Positions 1 through 8,369 of a stretch of 64,000 nucleotides of DNA are shown in pieces; position 1 is the first letter of the stretch, and every line of letters begins with the position of its first letter. The notes beneath the pieces were generated by a model. It was given only the letters and a program-made list of their open reading frames with translations, was not told the origin of the DNA and did not search any database. The stretch is taken from NCBI GenBank assembly GCA_964478225.1, contig CAYZHM010000001.1:310001-374000 (forward strand), read 5' to 3'. A program made the translations under genes and the position numbers. This DNA is from CAYZHM01 sp964478225. GTDB taxonomy: Bacteria > Pseudomonadota > Alphaproteobacteria > Micavibrionales > Micavibrionaceae.

Positions 1-1
1 T

Positions 2-262
2 TGGGCCAATACGGCTGATATGATTATGCAGGCCTACGTTGCGCTTAAGGCTGATGCCGCGGGTATGATGCAGAAAATGGAAGAGGCCAAAGCACAGATT
101 CCACCGGAATTGCTAGCTCAGATGCCCCCCGATGCCAAGGCCGAGATGGACCGAAGCTTTAAAATGGCTGAAAATCTTAGCAAAACACCAAAAGAAAATG
201 TTGCAGCGGTAAGCCCTTACATGCAACAAATTGAGGCCATGATGGCCAAAAGCGAGGATTAG
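2..262 (+). CDS. Unknown protein, C-terminal part (5' end outside window)
   Basis: The frame is open from the first bases of the window and ends at TAG 260-262, so this is the C-terminal ~86 residues of a gene starting upstream. An internal ATG at 20 exists but nothing marks it as the true start. The visible part is Met-, Ala-, Lys- and Glu-rich, predicted helical, with a PPELLAQMPPDAKAEM segment and no Cys. I do not recognise a family. It ends 17 bases before a tRNA gene. Confidence 0.6.
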   Translation, partial: WANTADMIMQAYVALKADAAGMMQKMEEAKAQIPPELLAQMPPDAKAEMDRSFKMAENLSKTPKENVAAVSPYMQQIEAMMAKSED

Positions 263-279
263 GATATAATTTTCAAAGG

Positions 280-356
280 GGGCCTGTAGCTCAGTTGGTT
301 AGAGCAGTCCGCTCATAACGGATTGGTCGCTGGTTCAAGTCCGGCCAGGCCCACCA
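280..356 (+). tRNA. tRNA-Ile2 (anticodon CAT, lysidine type)
   Basis: A complete 77-nt cloverleaf: 7-bp acceptor stem GGGCCTG/CAGGCCC, D arm, anticodon loop CTCATAA, T arm with TTCAAGT, discriminator A and an encoded CCA (354-356). The first pair is G-C, so it is not an initiator tRNA. The CTCATAA loop followed by TTGGTCGCTGGTTCAAGTCC resembles bacterial tRNA-Ile(CAU), which is read as Ile after TilS adds lysidine. Elongator Met is the alternative. Confidence 0.85.
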
Positions 357-380
357 CCCCTTCTCTAATTTATAAAAATG

Positions 381-424
381 AAAACCCCTCGACTGGATCA
401 GTCGTTGCGGATCAAGGGTTTTTT
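381..424. terminator. Possible bidirectional terminator hairpin
   Basis: AAAACCC at 381 pairs with GGGTTTT at 416, enclosing an inner hairpin CGACT-GGATC-AGTCG. T-runs follow on the plus strand and, as the complement of the A-run, on the minus strand. It lies between the tRNA and a minus-strand gene, whose stop codon (398-400) falls inside it. Confidence 0.4.
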
Positions 425-643
425 ATCTGCCTGCGAAGCTGGCTTTGGCTTATGAGGGCCTTCTAGTTCACTCGGTTCTGCCGCCTCTTCTTTTTCTGCA
501 GAGGTGACATCTTCTCTTTTCGGATTTTCTACCCCCTCATCATAGGACACAGGAGCTATTGACAAATCGCGCAATAAATAAGGCTCCTCCGCGAAAGCGG
601 GGATGGTAACAGCCGTTAATAGGATTATTATAAAAAGTCTCAT
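398..643 (-). CDS. Small exported protein, unknown function
   Basis: 81 residues. The N-terminus is a classic signal peptide: Arg-2, a hydrophobic core of Ile, Leu and Val, then PAFA before Glu-Glu, so cleavage is probably after residue 18. The mature ~63 residues are highly charged (many Glu, Lys, Pro) and probably disordered, with no Cys. No Shine-Dalgarno is obvious before the ATG. The family is not recognised. A periplasmic location is inferred from the signal sequence only. Confidence 0.55.
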   Translation of the reverse strand: MRLFIIILLTAVTIPAFAEEPYLLRDLSIAPVSYDEGVENPKREDVTSAEKEEAAEPSELEGPHKPKPASQADKKPLIRND

Positions 644-693
644 AATGCTTAATGTTTTAGAACACTTTGCCTCAAAAACAAAGTTAAAAATAT

Positions 694-1929
694 TTAGGCG
701 GCCATGGCCTCGGCGTAGAAAGGATAGGATTTTATATTCTGCAGCTGAACTTCGATCATGCGCTTTGCATTTTCAACTGCGATTTTACTTGAGTCCTTAG
801 GTACGAAATTGGCAAAGGCTGTCTGCAATTCTTCATAATATTTGATATTGCGCTGTAATATCTCATGTTCCACATAGGATACCGCCCGCCTGATTTGCTC
901 TTCGCTTTGTCCGCAATCGCTGAAGACATGCCTGAAAATGCGGCGAATGGATTGAGGCGCCCCCAATTGCGGAATCTTTATAGTGCTGAGATGTATTTTG
1001 GTCTTATCTTTTGATCGTTTTATATTTGGCAAATAGAACTTCAGATCTTTTAAAGAATCTGGAATTATGCCGGAATACGCCACACCGGCCTGTGCATCGA
1101 TTTCAACCCTTGGAAATCCTGCTATCTCCAAAACCATCGGGATGGACCTTACAAAGGTGCTGTTTTCCTCCACATAGCCATGGAAGAGAAATTGCTGCAG
1201 GCAGTCGCTTGCTCCGTAGCAAAATGATAATTCGTTGGTTCCTGATGCGGAATAGGCTTTGATTTGCGCCTCATAATAGTCCTTGTCATCCCTCTTGTGT
1301 CCCGATATGCGGTAGCCGTTGGGATGATGGTTAAAATATTCAATGAAGGGCAGAATAAAATTTTCATTAACCCCGCCCTTTATTACATTCGATGGCAAGG
1401 CGCAGAAAGTCTCAGACTCTTGAAGCCAGATAGAGCGGAGGATAACGAAGTTCCTCAAAAATATTCTATCCTTTCGAGAGCTATATTGAGAGCGCCTGTA
1501 TTTTGATCCGCCAAAGGGGTTTTTACTAAAACGGGTCATGAGAAGATTAAAAACGTCTTCATCATCAAAATATAAATTAATGATTGAATTGGTTTTGTAA
1601 TCTGTGAATTTATCCGTGGCGCTATAGAGTTCGGCAATAACTTCTAGTACTTCGGCTTGAGTATTTTGAAGCCCTGTGTAGGATTCCACGCAAATTTTCT
1701 CGTCTTTCAGACCAAAGGCAATCTGCTCAATAGGAAGAAACATTGTAGGCGGAACAAGGAGGACTGTTTGTTTTTCTTCTATAGGGCTGGCTGAGTGGAT
1801 GCTGAAATCCCCATCCCGGCAAGCGATGATCATATCTTTGTGAAAATAGGCATCCTGCTTTAGAGCAAGATCGTGAAGCTTGCTGAGCAATGTCTTTGTG
1901 CGCGAGTCATCGCAGATGATTTCTACCAT
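694..1929 (-). CDS. SET-domain-like protein (RLSMT/SETD3 architecture), putative protein methyltransferase
   Basis: I place the start at the ATG at 1929 (411 aa) because AAGGA lies 6-7 nt upstream; the frame extends to a TTG at 1983 without a ribosome site. The layout resembles split-SET lysine/histidine methyltransferases of the Rubisco LSMT/SETD3/SETD6 type. An N-SET strand segment (about residues 39-69, DGDFSIHSASPI then LLVPPTMFLP) is followed by a long inserted helical region (about 90-190). Next comes an NHHPN motif at 200-204 matching the SET NHxxxN motif, then FCYG at 236-239 followed by FLFHGYVEEN, as in the C-SET YG tyrosine region. The C-terminus is helical, like the LSMT substrate-binding domain. 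Catalytic competence and substrate are unknown. It is monocistronic, downstream of no obvious partner. Confidence 0.55.
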   Translation of the reverse strand: MVEIICDDSRTKTLLSKLHDLALKQDAYFHKDMIIACRDGDFSIHSASPIEEKQTVLLVPPTMFLPIEQIAFGLKDEKICVESYTGLQNTQAEVLEVIAELYSATDKFTDYKTNSIINLYFDDEDVFNLLMTRFSKNPFGGSKYRRSQYSSRKDRIFLRNFVILRSIWLQESETFCALPSNVIKGGVNENFILPFIEYFNHHPNGYRISGHKRDDKDYYEAQIKAYSASGTNELSFCYGASDCLQQFLFHGYVEENSTFVRSIPMVLEIAGFPRVEIDAQAGVAYSGIIPDSLKDLKFYLPNIKRSKDKTKIHLSTIKIPQLGAPQSIRRIFRHVFSDCGQSEEQIRRAVSYVEHEILQRNIKYYEELQTAFANFVPKDSSKIAVENAKRMIEVQLQNIKSYPFYAEAMAA

Positions 1930-2031
1930 GTTTATCCTTGGACCATCTCCTTTGATCCAAGTTGATTCGTAGCACGATTCCAATTTGATACAATCAGAAC
2001 GAATGTGGAACTGATAAAAATATTTTTTAAA

Positions 2032-4458
2032 TCAGGTGTCGAGAAAACTTCTGAGTTTACGGCTGCGGCTCGGGTGTTTCAGCTTGCGCAGGGCCTTGGC
2101 CTCGATCTGGCGGATACGCTCGCGGGTGACGTTGAACTGCTGCCCAACTTCCTCCAGCGTGTGATCGGTGTTCATGCCGATGCCGAAACGCATACGGAGC
2201 ACGCGCTCCTCACGCGGTGTGAGCGAGGCCAGAACACGGGTCGTGGTTTCACGCAAGTTGGAGTGAATGGCGCTATCGATCGGCGCGAGAGCGTTCTTGT
2301 CCTCGATGAAATCGCCGAGAGATGAATCTTCCTCATCGCCAATCGGGGTTTCGAGGGATACAGGCTCTTTTGCGATTTTGAGGACCTTGCGGACCTTATC
2401 CAGCGGCATATGCAGGCGGGCGGCCAGCTCTTCTGGCGTCGGTTCGCGGCCGATTTCGTGCATCATCTGACGGCTTGTGCGCACCAGTTTGTTAATGGTT
2501 TCGATCATGTGCACAGGAATACGGATTGTGCGCGCCTGATCCGCGATCGAACGTGTGATTGCCTGACGGATCCACCACGTCGCATATGTCGAGAATTTGT
2601 AACCGCGGCGGTATTCGAATTTATCAACCGCCTTCATCAAACCAATGTTTCCTTCCTGAATAAGGTCGAGGAACTGCAAACCACGGTTTGTGTATTTCTT
2701 GGCGATGGAAATCACGAGACGCAAGTTGGCCTCGACCATTTCCTTTTTTGCGCGGGCCGCTTCTTTCTCGCCCTTTTGCACCGTGCCGACGATGCGGCGG
2801 AATTCTTTCACGGGCAGCATAGCCTCGTCAGAAATGGCGCCGATCTGCTCACGCATATTCTTGATATCTTCATCGTGCTTGTCTGCAAATTTTTCCCAGC
2901 CTTTGCCTTTCAGCTTTTTAACGCGGGACAGCCATTTGGGGTCTAGTTCAGACCCAAAATAGTTTTCAAGGAATTCTTCACGTTTTACGCCGCAATCTAC
3001 GGCCATGCGCATCATTCTTCCTTCGATGCTGACCAATTCGCGGTTCATGGAGTACAAACGATCGATCAATTGCTCAATCCGCGGGTTGTTGAGCTGGACT
3101 TCCTCCATCAACTCAACCATTTCCTCCTTAAGGGCATTGTATTTCTTGTTAATCTTGTCGTCAGGCTCTTTCCCTTTTTGCAGTTCTTCCAGGCGCTCTT
3201 GCTGAACCTTTTGCATCTTTTTGTAGGTTTTCTGGATCTGAGCGAAGTTCTCAAAAACCTGCGGCGCCAATTCTTCTTCCATTGCAGACAAAGACATGCC
3301 CACATCATCTTCATCTTCGCCAGAATCCTCGCCCCCTTCGACGCCTTCTGTTCCCTCTTCGGCTTCTTTGGGCTTGTCTTTGCCTTTGTCCTTGGTTTTT
3401 TCTTTTTCTTTGGCCTTCTCTTTTTCTTTTTTGGCCTTGGAGTCATCTTCCTCAGCCTCGTCTGCACCAATTTGTGTCGCATCAACGGGATCGCCGCTGT
3501 ATGTGGCGTCCAAATCGATAACCTCGCGCAGAAGGATGTCGCCGCGCTGAAGCGCCTCGTACCACGCAATCACGGATTCGATCGCCAGCGGAGATTCGCA
3601 AATCCCGCCAATCATCAATTCACGGCCAGCCTCGATACGCTTGGCAATTGCGATCTCGCCTTCGCGGGAAAGCAATTCGACCGCGCCCATTTCGCGCAAG
3701 TACATGCGGACAGGGTCGTCCGTACGGCCAGTATCATCGTCAGAAATGTTACCGCCTTCTTCGTAATCGCCTTCTCTTTTGTCCTCTTCTTCCTCGGCGA
3801 CGTCGTCTTCGCTTTCAACAAGCTGAAGGCCGATGTCAGAGAACATCGCCATAGCATCATCGACCTGTTCGGACGAAAACTCCTCAGCAGGGATTGATCT
3901 GTTGATTTCATCATAAGTCAAAAAGCCCTTGGCCTTTCCTGACTTAATAAGTTTTTTGACAATGGATTCCAGAGAGCCTGTGACTTTTTTGACCTGATCC
4001 TCATCTTCGGACTCATCAGAATCTTTAGCCTGAGCTTTGGATTCTTTTTCAGGCTTCACTGCCTTTGCTGCTTTCGCAGGCTTTTTGCTTACTGGTGCTT
4101 TTGTATTTACTGCTATTTTCACTGTAGTTTTTCCGGGTTTTTTCGCTTGTTTGTTATCTTGTTTCTTACTCTGCTTTGCGTCTTGTTTTTTCACGGGAGC
4201 CTTAGCCGTTGTTTTCTTTGCGGGCTTTGGTGCGGCTTTGGTGGTTTTAACAACTTTGTTTATTGTCTTTTTTTCCGCCTTGTTCGCCGTTTTCTTTTCT
4301 GGTTTTTTAACGGGCTTCTTTACTGGTTTTGCTGCTGCCTTTTTTTCTGGCTTCTTCACAGGCTTTTTAGCAACCGGTTTTTTAACCACCTTCTTCGCAG
4401 GAGGTTTTGCCGGCTTTTTGGCCTGTTTCTTTGCTTCTTTTGGTTTTTTTGTCGCCAT
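2032..4458 (-). CDS. rpoD: RNA polymerase primary sigma factor RpoD (sigma-70) with long Lys/Pro/Ala N-terminal tail
   Basis: Group 1 sigma factor directing housekeeping transcription. Visible regions: 1.1-like (about 165-215), 1.2 (DPVRMYLREMGAVELL), the non-conserved region with a charged Lys/Glu insert (about 345-390), 2.1-2.4 (NLRLVISIAKKYTNRGLQFL to FSTYATWWIRQAITR), 3, and 4.1-4.2 (TPREERVLRMRFGIG, then TRERIRQIEAKALRKLKHP). I start at ATG 4458 (MATKKP); TTG/ATG starts 24-27 nt upstream are possible. The first ~150 residues are a low-complexity, histone-H1-like run of KKPxKK units that usual RpoD proteins lack, which brings the protein to ~808 aa. It lies downstream of dnaG on the same strand, as in the macromolecular synthesis operon. 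Confidence 0.95.
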   Translation of the reverse strand: MATKKPKEAKKQAKKPAKPPAKKVVKKPVAKKPVKKPEKKAAAKPVKKPVKKPEKKTANKAEKKTINKVVKTTKAAPKPAKKTTAKAPVKKQDAKQSKKQDNKQAKKPGKTTVKIAVNTKAPVSKKPAKAAKAVKPEKESKAQAKDSDESEDEDQVKKVTGSLESIVKKLIKSGKAKGFLTYDEINRSIPAEEFSSEQVDDAMAMFSDIGLQLVESEDDVAEEEEDKREGDYEEGGNISDDDTGRTDDPVRMYLREMGAVELLSREGEIAIAKRIEAGRELMIGGICESPLAIESVIAWYEALQRGDILLREVIDLDATYSGDPVDATQIGADEAEEDDSKAKKEKEKAKEKEKTKDKGKDKPKEAEEGTEGVEGGEDSGEDEDDVGMSLSAMEEELAPQVFENFAQIQKTYKKMQKVQQERLEELQKGKEPDDKINKKYNALKEEMVELMEEVQLNNPRIEQLIDRLYSMNRELVSIEGRMMRMAVDCGVKREEFLENYFGSELDPKWLSRVKKLKGKGWEKFADKHDEDIKNMREQIGAISDEAMLPVKEFRRIVGTVQKGEKEAARAKKEMVEANLRLVISIAKKYTNRGLQFLDLIQEGNIGLMKAVDKFEYRRGYKFSTYATWWIRQAITRSIADQARTIRIPVHMIETINKLVRTSRQMMHEIGREPTPEELAARLHMPLDKVRKVLKIAKEPVSLETPIGDEEDSSLGDFIEDKNALAPIDSAIHSNLRETTTRVLASLTPREERVLRMRFGIGMNTDHTLEEVGQQFNVTRERIRQIEAKALRKLKHPSRSRKLRSFLDT

Positions 4459-4556
4459 AAAGTTCTTTAACCGAATCACCATCAACCCCGTATGTTACCT
4501 GAATTGTTTCCCCTAAAGAATGCCTGGCTGTAATAATGGCCTATAAAATCAGACAT

Positions 4557-6371
4557 TTATTCCGCATTTGCCCCACAAATCATTGAAGACAGCATCCTGG
4601 CTTCTTCTTCGTTGGCATTTTCATAGGCTTTTTTCCAGCCTTCGCGGATTTCGTGGGCAACCGCGCCCCCTTTCATTAACGCAAAATTTTCTTTCCACTT
4701 GGCTCTCACACTGTCCTCTTCATGGCCAGGACGGGCGAAAGCCGCGTGAACATAGACGGATTCGTTCAGGATGTCATCCATTTCTTTATCATAACCCTGC
4801 TTTTTTAAATGGTCTTGCAAAGCTGTCCTGTCAAGGGGCTCGCTCGAAGAAAGGCAAGAAGCCATAGACTGGCGCAGCCGATTGAAGGAAGCATGGGCAA
4901 AATCGATACAGCTGAATTCTTCTTCAATGTCATGATAAATGCCAGGATAGTTCAAAACGGCGGCGATTAAAGCCTTCGGTAGAGTATTCTTAAAACGGAT
5001 GGATTGAGGCTTTATAACCTGCTTGGGCGCCGGCCTGTTCTGCTTGCCCTCGAAAGGACGGCGGGGAAAGAATGTCTGGCTGATCCGCTCCTGAAGAAAG
5101 GCGTTATAATGACGCTGGACTTCGGGATCAGTAATTTTGCTGATGGTATCACGCAAATCCTTGGAAACGCCTGCCCTTGCCTCGGGTGTGCTCAGATCTC
5201 GCGTTGCTGTATGGAGCATCCAAAGAAAATCCATTAACGATATAGCCGAATCAATGATTTTTTGAAATTCCGCAGCGCCGGATTCCTTGATTAAATCATC
5301 AGGGTCTTTGCCCTCCGGCAAAAACGCGAAGCGCACAGAGTGACCAGGCCGCAGCAGCGGCAAGACACGTTCAGCGGCTCGGGCTGCGGCCTTGCGACCG
5401 GCATTATCGCCGTCAAAACATAGAATCGGCATTTTTTCATGCTCGGCGATAATCTTCCATATCAGAACAATTTGCTCCTCCGTCAGGGCGGTTCCCATAG
5501 GGGCGACAGCCCCTCTAAAACCTGCCGTGCGACAGGCGATCACGTCCATATAGCCTTCGGTCACGATAATGGGTTTGCCTTCGCCGCTGGCCTGGCGTGC
5601 CTGTGCCATCGCGTAAAGAGCGCGGCCTTTGTCAAAAAGGGCCGTGTCCCCGGAATTAATGTATTTGGGAGGTTTGAAGTTGCTTTGGTTCGGGGGGCGC
5701 ATATGTTCCGGCAAAGCCCGGCCGCCGAATGCGATGACCCTGCCCCGCGGATCTGTAACCGGGAATATCAGGCGGTCATTAAAGAAGGCATAAGGCTCTC
5801 CTCCCTTGGTCGAGGGCTTTATAACACCAGCCTCCATCATATCCTTATCTGTGAACCCCTGCGTGATCAGGTGTTTTCTCAGAGCCTGACGATCTGCGGG
5901 TGCGTAGCCAATTCTGAATTCTTCTAAAACTTTTCCTTTAAGGCCCCTTGTTTGTGCATACTCCAAAACTTCGTGATGAGCCGGGTTTTTAAGTTGATCT
6001 TGCATGAACTGCGTAGCGGATTCCATCAGCTCATAAAGATCTTTGGCCTTTTTGGAGCGCTCCACTTCCTGGGGGGTTGATTTGGGGACCTGTAATCCCG
6101 CCTGCGCGGCAAGAATCTCTACGGCCTCGACAAAACTCAAATTGCTATTTTGCTGAAGAAAGTTGATGACATCACCATGGGCGCCGCAGCCAAAGCAATG
6201 GTAGAACTGCTTATCATCATTGACTGTAAAAGACGGGGTTTTTTCGTGGTGAAACGGGCAGCATCCTTTATGTTCACGCCCCATTTTCGTCAGTTTGACC
6301 GTACGGCCGACGATTTCGGATACGGAAACGCGTGAGCGTATCTCATCAAGGAAGCGCGGAGGAATCGACAT
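4557..6371 (-). CDS. dnaG: DNA primase DnaG
   Basis: Synthesises RNA primers for the replisome. From the ATG at 6371 the product is 604 aa, the family's usual length. The N-terminal zinc-binding domain has CPFH (38-41) and CFGC (59-62). The central TOPRIM domain shows TEGYMDVI and an acidic patch CFDGDNAGRKAA, and a C-terminal helicase-binding domain follows. A GTG at 6404 would add 11 residues; neither start has a clear Shine-Dalgarno, and MSIPPRFLDEI matches the usual DnaG N-terminus. It is followed by rpoD 98 bases downstream, probably co-transcribed. Confidence 0.95.
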   Translation of the reverse strand: MSIPPRFLDEIRSRVSVSEIVGRTVKLTKMGREHKGCCPFHHEKTPSFTVNDDKQFYHCFGCGAHGDVINFLQQNSNLSFVEAVEILAAQAGLQVPKSTPQEVERSKKAKDLYELMESATQFMQDQLKNPAHHEVLEYAQTRGLKGKVLEEFRIGYAPADRQALRKHLITQGFTDKDMMEAGVIKPSTKGGEPYAFFNDRLIFPVTDPRGRVIAFGGRALPEHMRPPNQSNFKPPKYINSGDTALFDKGRALYAMAQARQASGEGKPIIVTEGYMDVIACRTAGFRGAVAPMGTALTEEQIVLIWKIIAEHEKMPILCFDGDNAGRKAAARAAERVLPLLRPGHSVRFAFLPEGKDPDDLIKESGAAEFQKIIDSAISLMDFLWMLHTATRDLSTPEARAGVSKDLRDTISKITDPEVQRHYNAFLQERISQTFFPRRPFEGKQNRPAPKQVIKPQSIRFKNTLPKALIAAVLNYPGIYHDIEEEFSCIDFAHASFNRLRQSMASCLSSSEPLDRTALQDHLKKQGYDKEMDDILNESVYVHAAFARPGHEEDSVRAKWKENFALMKGGAVAHEIREGWKKAYENANEEEARMLSSMICGANAE

Positions 6372-6534
6372 ATTCACTGTTTTATCAAAATTATTATGAT
6401 TCACCTATTGCATTTTTTAGTGACAATCGGTAATAAAAGCCGCATTATATTTGTGCGGCGCATACGGGTGAATTTGCAATGCAGCACGAAAAAAGGTATA
6501 GTTTTCATAGTACGGTTAGTTATTAGGGGTTGTT

Positions 6535-6663
6535 ATGCCAGAGGTTTTTTCGAAAAATACAAAAATCAACGTGATTGAGTACGGCTCGCATGTCTGCCCT
6601 TCGAAAGATCTGTTGCAGCTCAGAGACAGAATCGCTGCTTTCTTTAAAAAAATCTTTTCCTAA
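6535..6663 (+). CDS. Possible small protein (42 aa), unknown
   Basis: ATG at 6535 is preceded by AGGGG with a 4-5 nt gap, a good ribosome site, and the frame ends at TAA 6661-6663. The product has a polar N-terminal half with one Cys and an amphipathic basic C-terminal helix (RDRIAAFFKKIF). It fills the gap between dnaG and yqeY on the opposite strand. The family is not recognised, and a chance ORF is possible. Confidence 0.4.
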   Translation: MPEVFSKNTKINVIEYGSHVCPSKDLLQLRDRIAAFFKKIFS

Positions 6664-6669
6664 GCCCGT

Positions 6670-7128
6670 TTAACCCAGCTTTTCCTTTACCACAGCCCCT
6701 GCCTTGCCCATATCCACTTGGCCTGCATAGCGCGTTTTAAGCTCTCCCATGACCTTGCCCATGTCCTTAATGTCGGCGGCGCCGGTTTCGGCGATAATCT
6801 GTTCAACAATCTTTGCGACTTCTGCTTCGCCGAGTTGTTTTGGCAAAAATCTTTCAATGACCTTTATTTCCTTATTTTCACGATCAGTGAGGTCTTCGCG
6901 GCCGGCGTCGGCATAGAGTTTTGCTGATTCCTTGCGCTGCTTTATCATGGATTGCAGCATCGACATGATTTCAGCTTCGCCGATGCCCTCGCCGCCGCCT
7001 TGGGTCCGGGCAGCAATGTCCTTATCTTTGAGCGCCGCCAAAATGAGACGGATTGTAGAGATGGCAATCTGGTCTTTGCTTTTGAGCGCTTCCTTGAGGG
7101 CGGTATTAAATTCTGTGCGTTTGTCCAT
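6670..7128 (-). CDS. yqeY: GatB/YqeY domain protein
   Basis: 152 aa, the whole length of the YqeY family, which shares the C-terminal tail domain of GatB. Conserved features are the N-terminal helix with ALKSKD, the segment STIRLILAALKDKDI, IKQRKESAKLYADAGREDL, and the FLPKQL motif in the middle. The C-terminus carries DMGKVMGELKTRYAGQVDMG. The cellular role is not firmly established; the GatB tail contacts tRNA. Upstream of dnaG on the same strand and divergent from carA, an arrangement I recall as frequent in alphaproteobacteria. Confidence 0.9.
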   Translation of the reverse strand: MDKRTEFNTALKEALKSKDQIAISTIRLILAALKDKDIAARTQGGGEGIGEAEIMSMLQSMIKQRKESAKLYADAGREDLTDRENKEIKVIERFLPKQLGEAEVAKIVEQIIAETGAADIKDMGKVMGELKTRYAGQVDMGKAGAVVKEKLG

Positions 7129-7205
7129 TTTTTTCTTTCCTTTTTATTGCAAGCCCTTTATATCATTGGTTTCTAGTAGCCCTTTACTAGAGAGAATTTC
7201 AGCTT

Positions 7206-8369
7206 ATGTCCAAGAAGTCTTATCCAAAACCGCCAGCGAATGCAACGGGGGTTATTGTTCTTGCCGATGGAACGGTTATATGGGGAAAAGGATTTGGCGC
7301 ACCAAATCAAGTGGTTGGAGAGATTTGTTTCAATACAGGATTAACTGGATATCAGGAAACTTTAACCGACCCGTCGTTCGCCGCGCAGATCATCACCTTC
7401 ACTTTCCCCCATATCGGAAATGTCGGCACCAATCCGGATGACATGGAGACAATCAACCCGGCAGCTCTTGGGCTTGTTGTTCGCGAAGATGTAACCGACC
7501 CCGCAAACTGGCGCAACCACAAGCACCTTGATGAATGGCTCAGTGCCCACAACATGCCCGGCATCTGCGGTGTTGATACGCGCGCGATGACGCGCTTTAT
7601 TCGTGATAAAGGCGCCCCCAACGGTGTTATTTGCCATGCGCCGAATGGTACGTTTGACCTGGAAGCCCTTCACAAAACCGCTGCCGAGTGGGCAGGCCTC
7701 GAAGGCATGGACCTCGCAAAGCAAGTGTCGTGCACACAGAGCTATAAGTGGAGCGAGACACGGTGGAACCTTAAGAGTGGGTACGGCCAGCAAAAATCGC
7801 CAAAATACAAAGTTGTTGCGGTCGATTATGGGGCTAAAAAGAATATCTTACGGTGTCTTTCTGAAGTTGGATGTGAAGTTACCGTTGTCCCTGCTACGGC
7901 AACAGCAGAGGACATTCTGAGCCATAAACCTGACGGCGTTTTTCTCTCCAACGGCCCTGGTGATCCGGGTGCTACAGCGGAATATGCAGTACCAACGATC
8001 AAGGCGCTGCTTGATAAAAAGGTTCCAATTTTTGGAATTTGCCTTGGCCACCAATTGCTTGCGCAAGCATTAGGTGCAAAAACTCGCAAAATGCATCTCG
8101 GGCACCGCGGTGCCAATCAACCCGTCAAAGACCTTGAAACAGGCAAAGTTGAAATCACATCGCAAAACCATGGGTTTGAGGTGGTTGAAGAAAGCCTCCC
8201 CAAGAACGTGGTTCAGACTCACGTTAGCTTATTTGATGGATCAAATGAGGGCATCAAGTCCTTGGATAGGCCTGCATTTTCGGTGCAATACCACCCCGAA
8301 GCTTCGCCCGGACCGAATGATAGCTATTACTTGTTCGAGCGCTTTGCAGAGATGATGAAGGCTGCGTGA
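7206..8369 (+). CDS. carA: Carbamoyl-phosphate synthase small subunit (glutaminase)
   Basis: Hydrolyses glutamine and passes ammonia to CarB for carbamoyl phosphate, the precursor of arginine and pyrimidines. 387 aa. The N-terminal CPSase_sm domain contains FNTGLTGYQE and GVDTRAMTR. The C-terminal class I glutamine amidotransferase domain has the nucleophile Cys in FGICLGHQLLA and the catalytic His-Glu in QYHPEASPGP. The stop TGA overlaps the ATG of the next gene (TGATG), so carA, the carbonic anhydrase and carB are translationally coupled. Divergent from yqeY with a 77-bp intergenic promoter region. Confidence 0.97.
   Translation: MSKKSYPKPPANATGVIVLADGTVIWGKGFGAPNQVVGEICFNTGLTGYQETLTDPSFAAQIITFTFPHIGNVGTNPDDMETINPAALGLVVREDVTDPANWRNHKHLDEWLSAHNMPGICGVDTRAMTRFIRDKGAPNGVICHAPNGTFDLEALHKTAAEWAGLEGMDLAKQVSCTQSYKWSETRWNLKSGYGQQKSPKYKVVAVDYGAKKNILRCLSEVGCEVTVVPATATAEDILSHKPDGVFLSNGPGDPGATAEYAVPTIKALLDKKVPIFGICLGHQLLAQALGAKTRKMHLGHRGANQPVKDLETGKVEITSQNHGFEVVEESLPKNVVQTHVSLFDGSNEGIKSLDRPAFSVQYHPEASPGPNDSYYLFERFAEMMKAA

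Noticed and set aside
1984..2031. GAACTGATAAAAA near the rpoD 3' end resembling the greA repeat
   Set aside because: Only a partial match to the 19-mer; probably coincidental.
3070..3897. Long plus-strand ORF (275 codons) opposite rpoD, hydrophobic
   Set aside because: It is the mirror of a charged Lys/Glu-rich coding stretch, which yields Phe/Leu-rich complements; it has no ribosome site and no family motif.
4037..4516. Phe-rich plus-strand ORF resembling a membrane protein
   Set aside because: It is the antisense of the Lys-rich RpoD tail; AAA/AAG codons read as Phe/Leu on the other strand.
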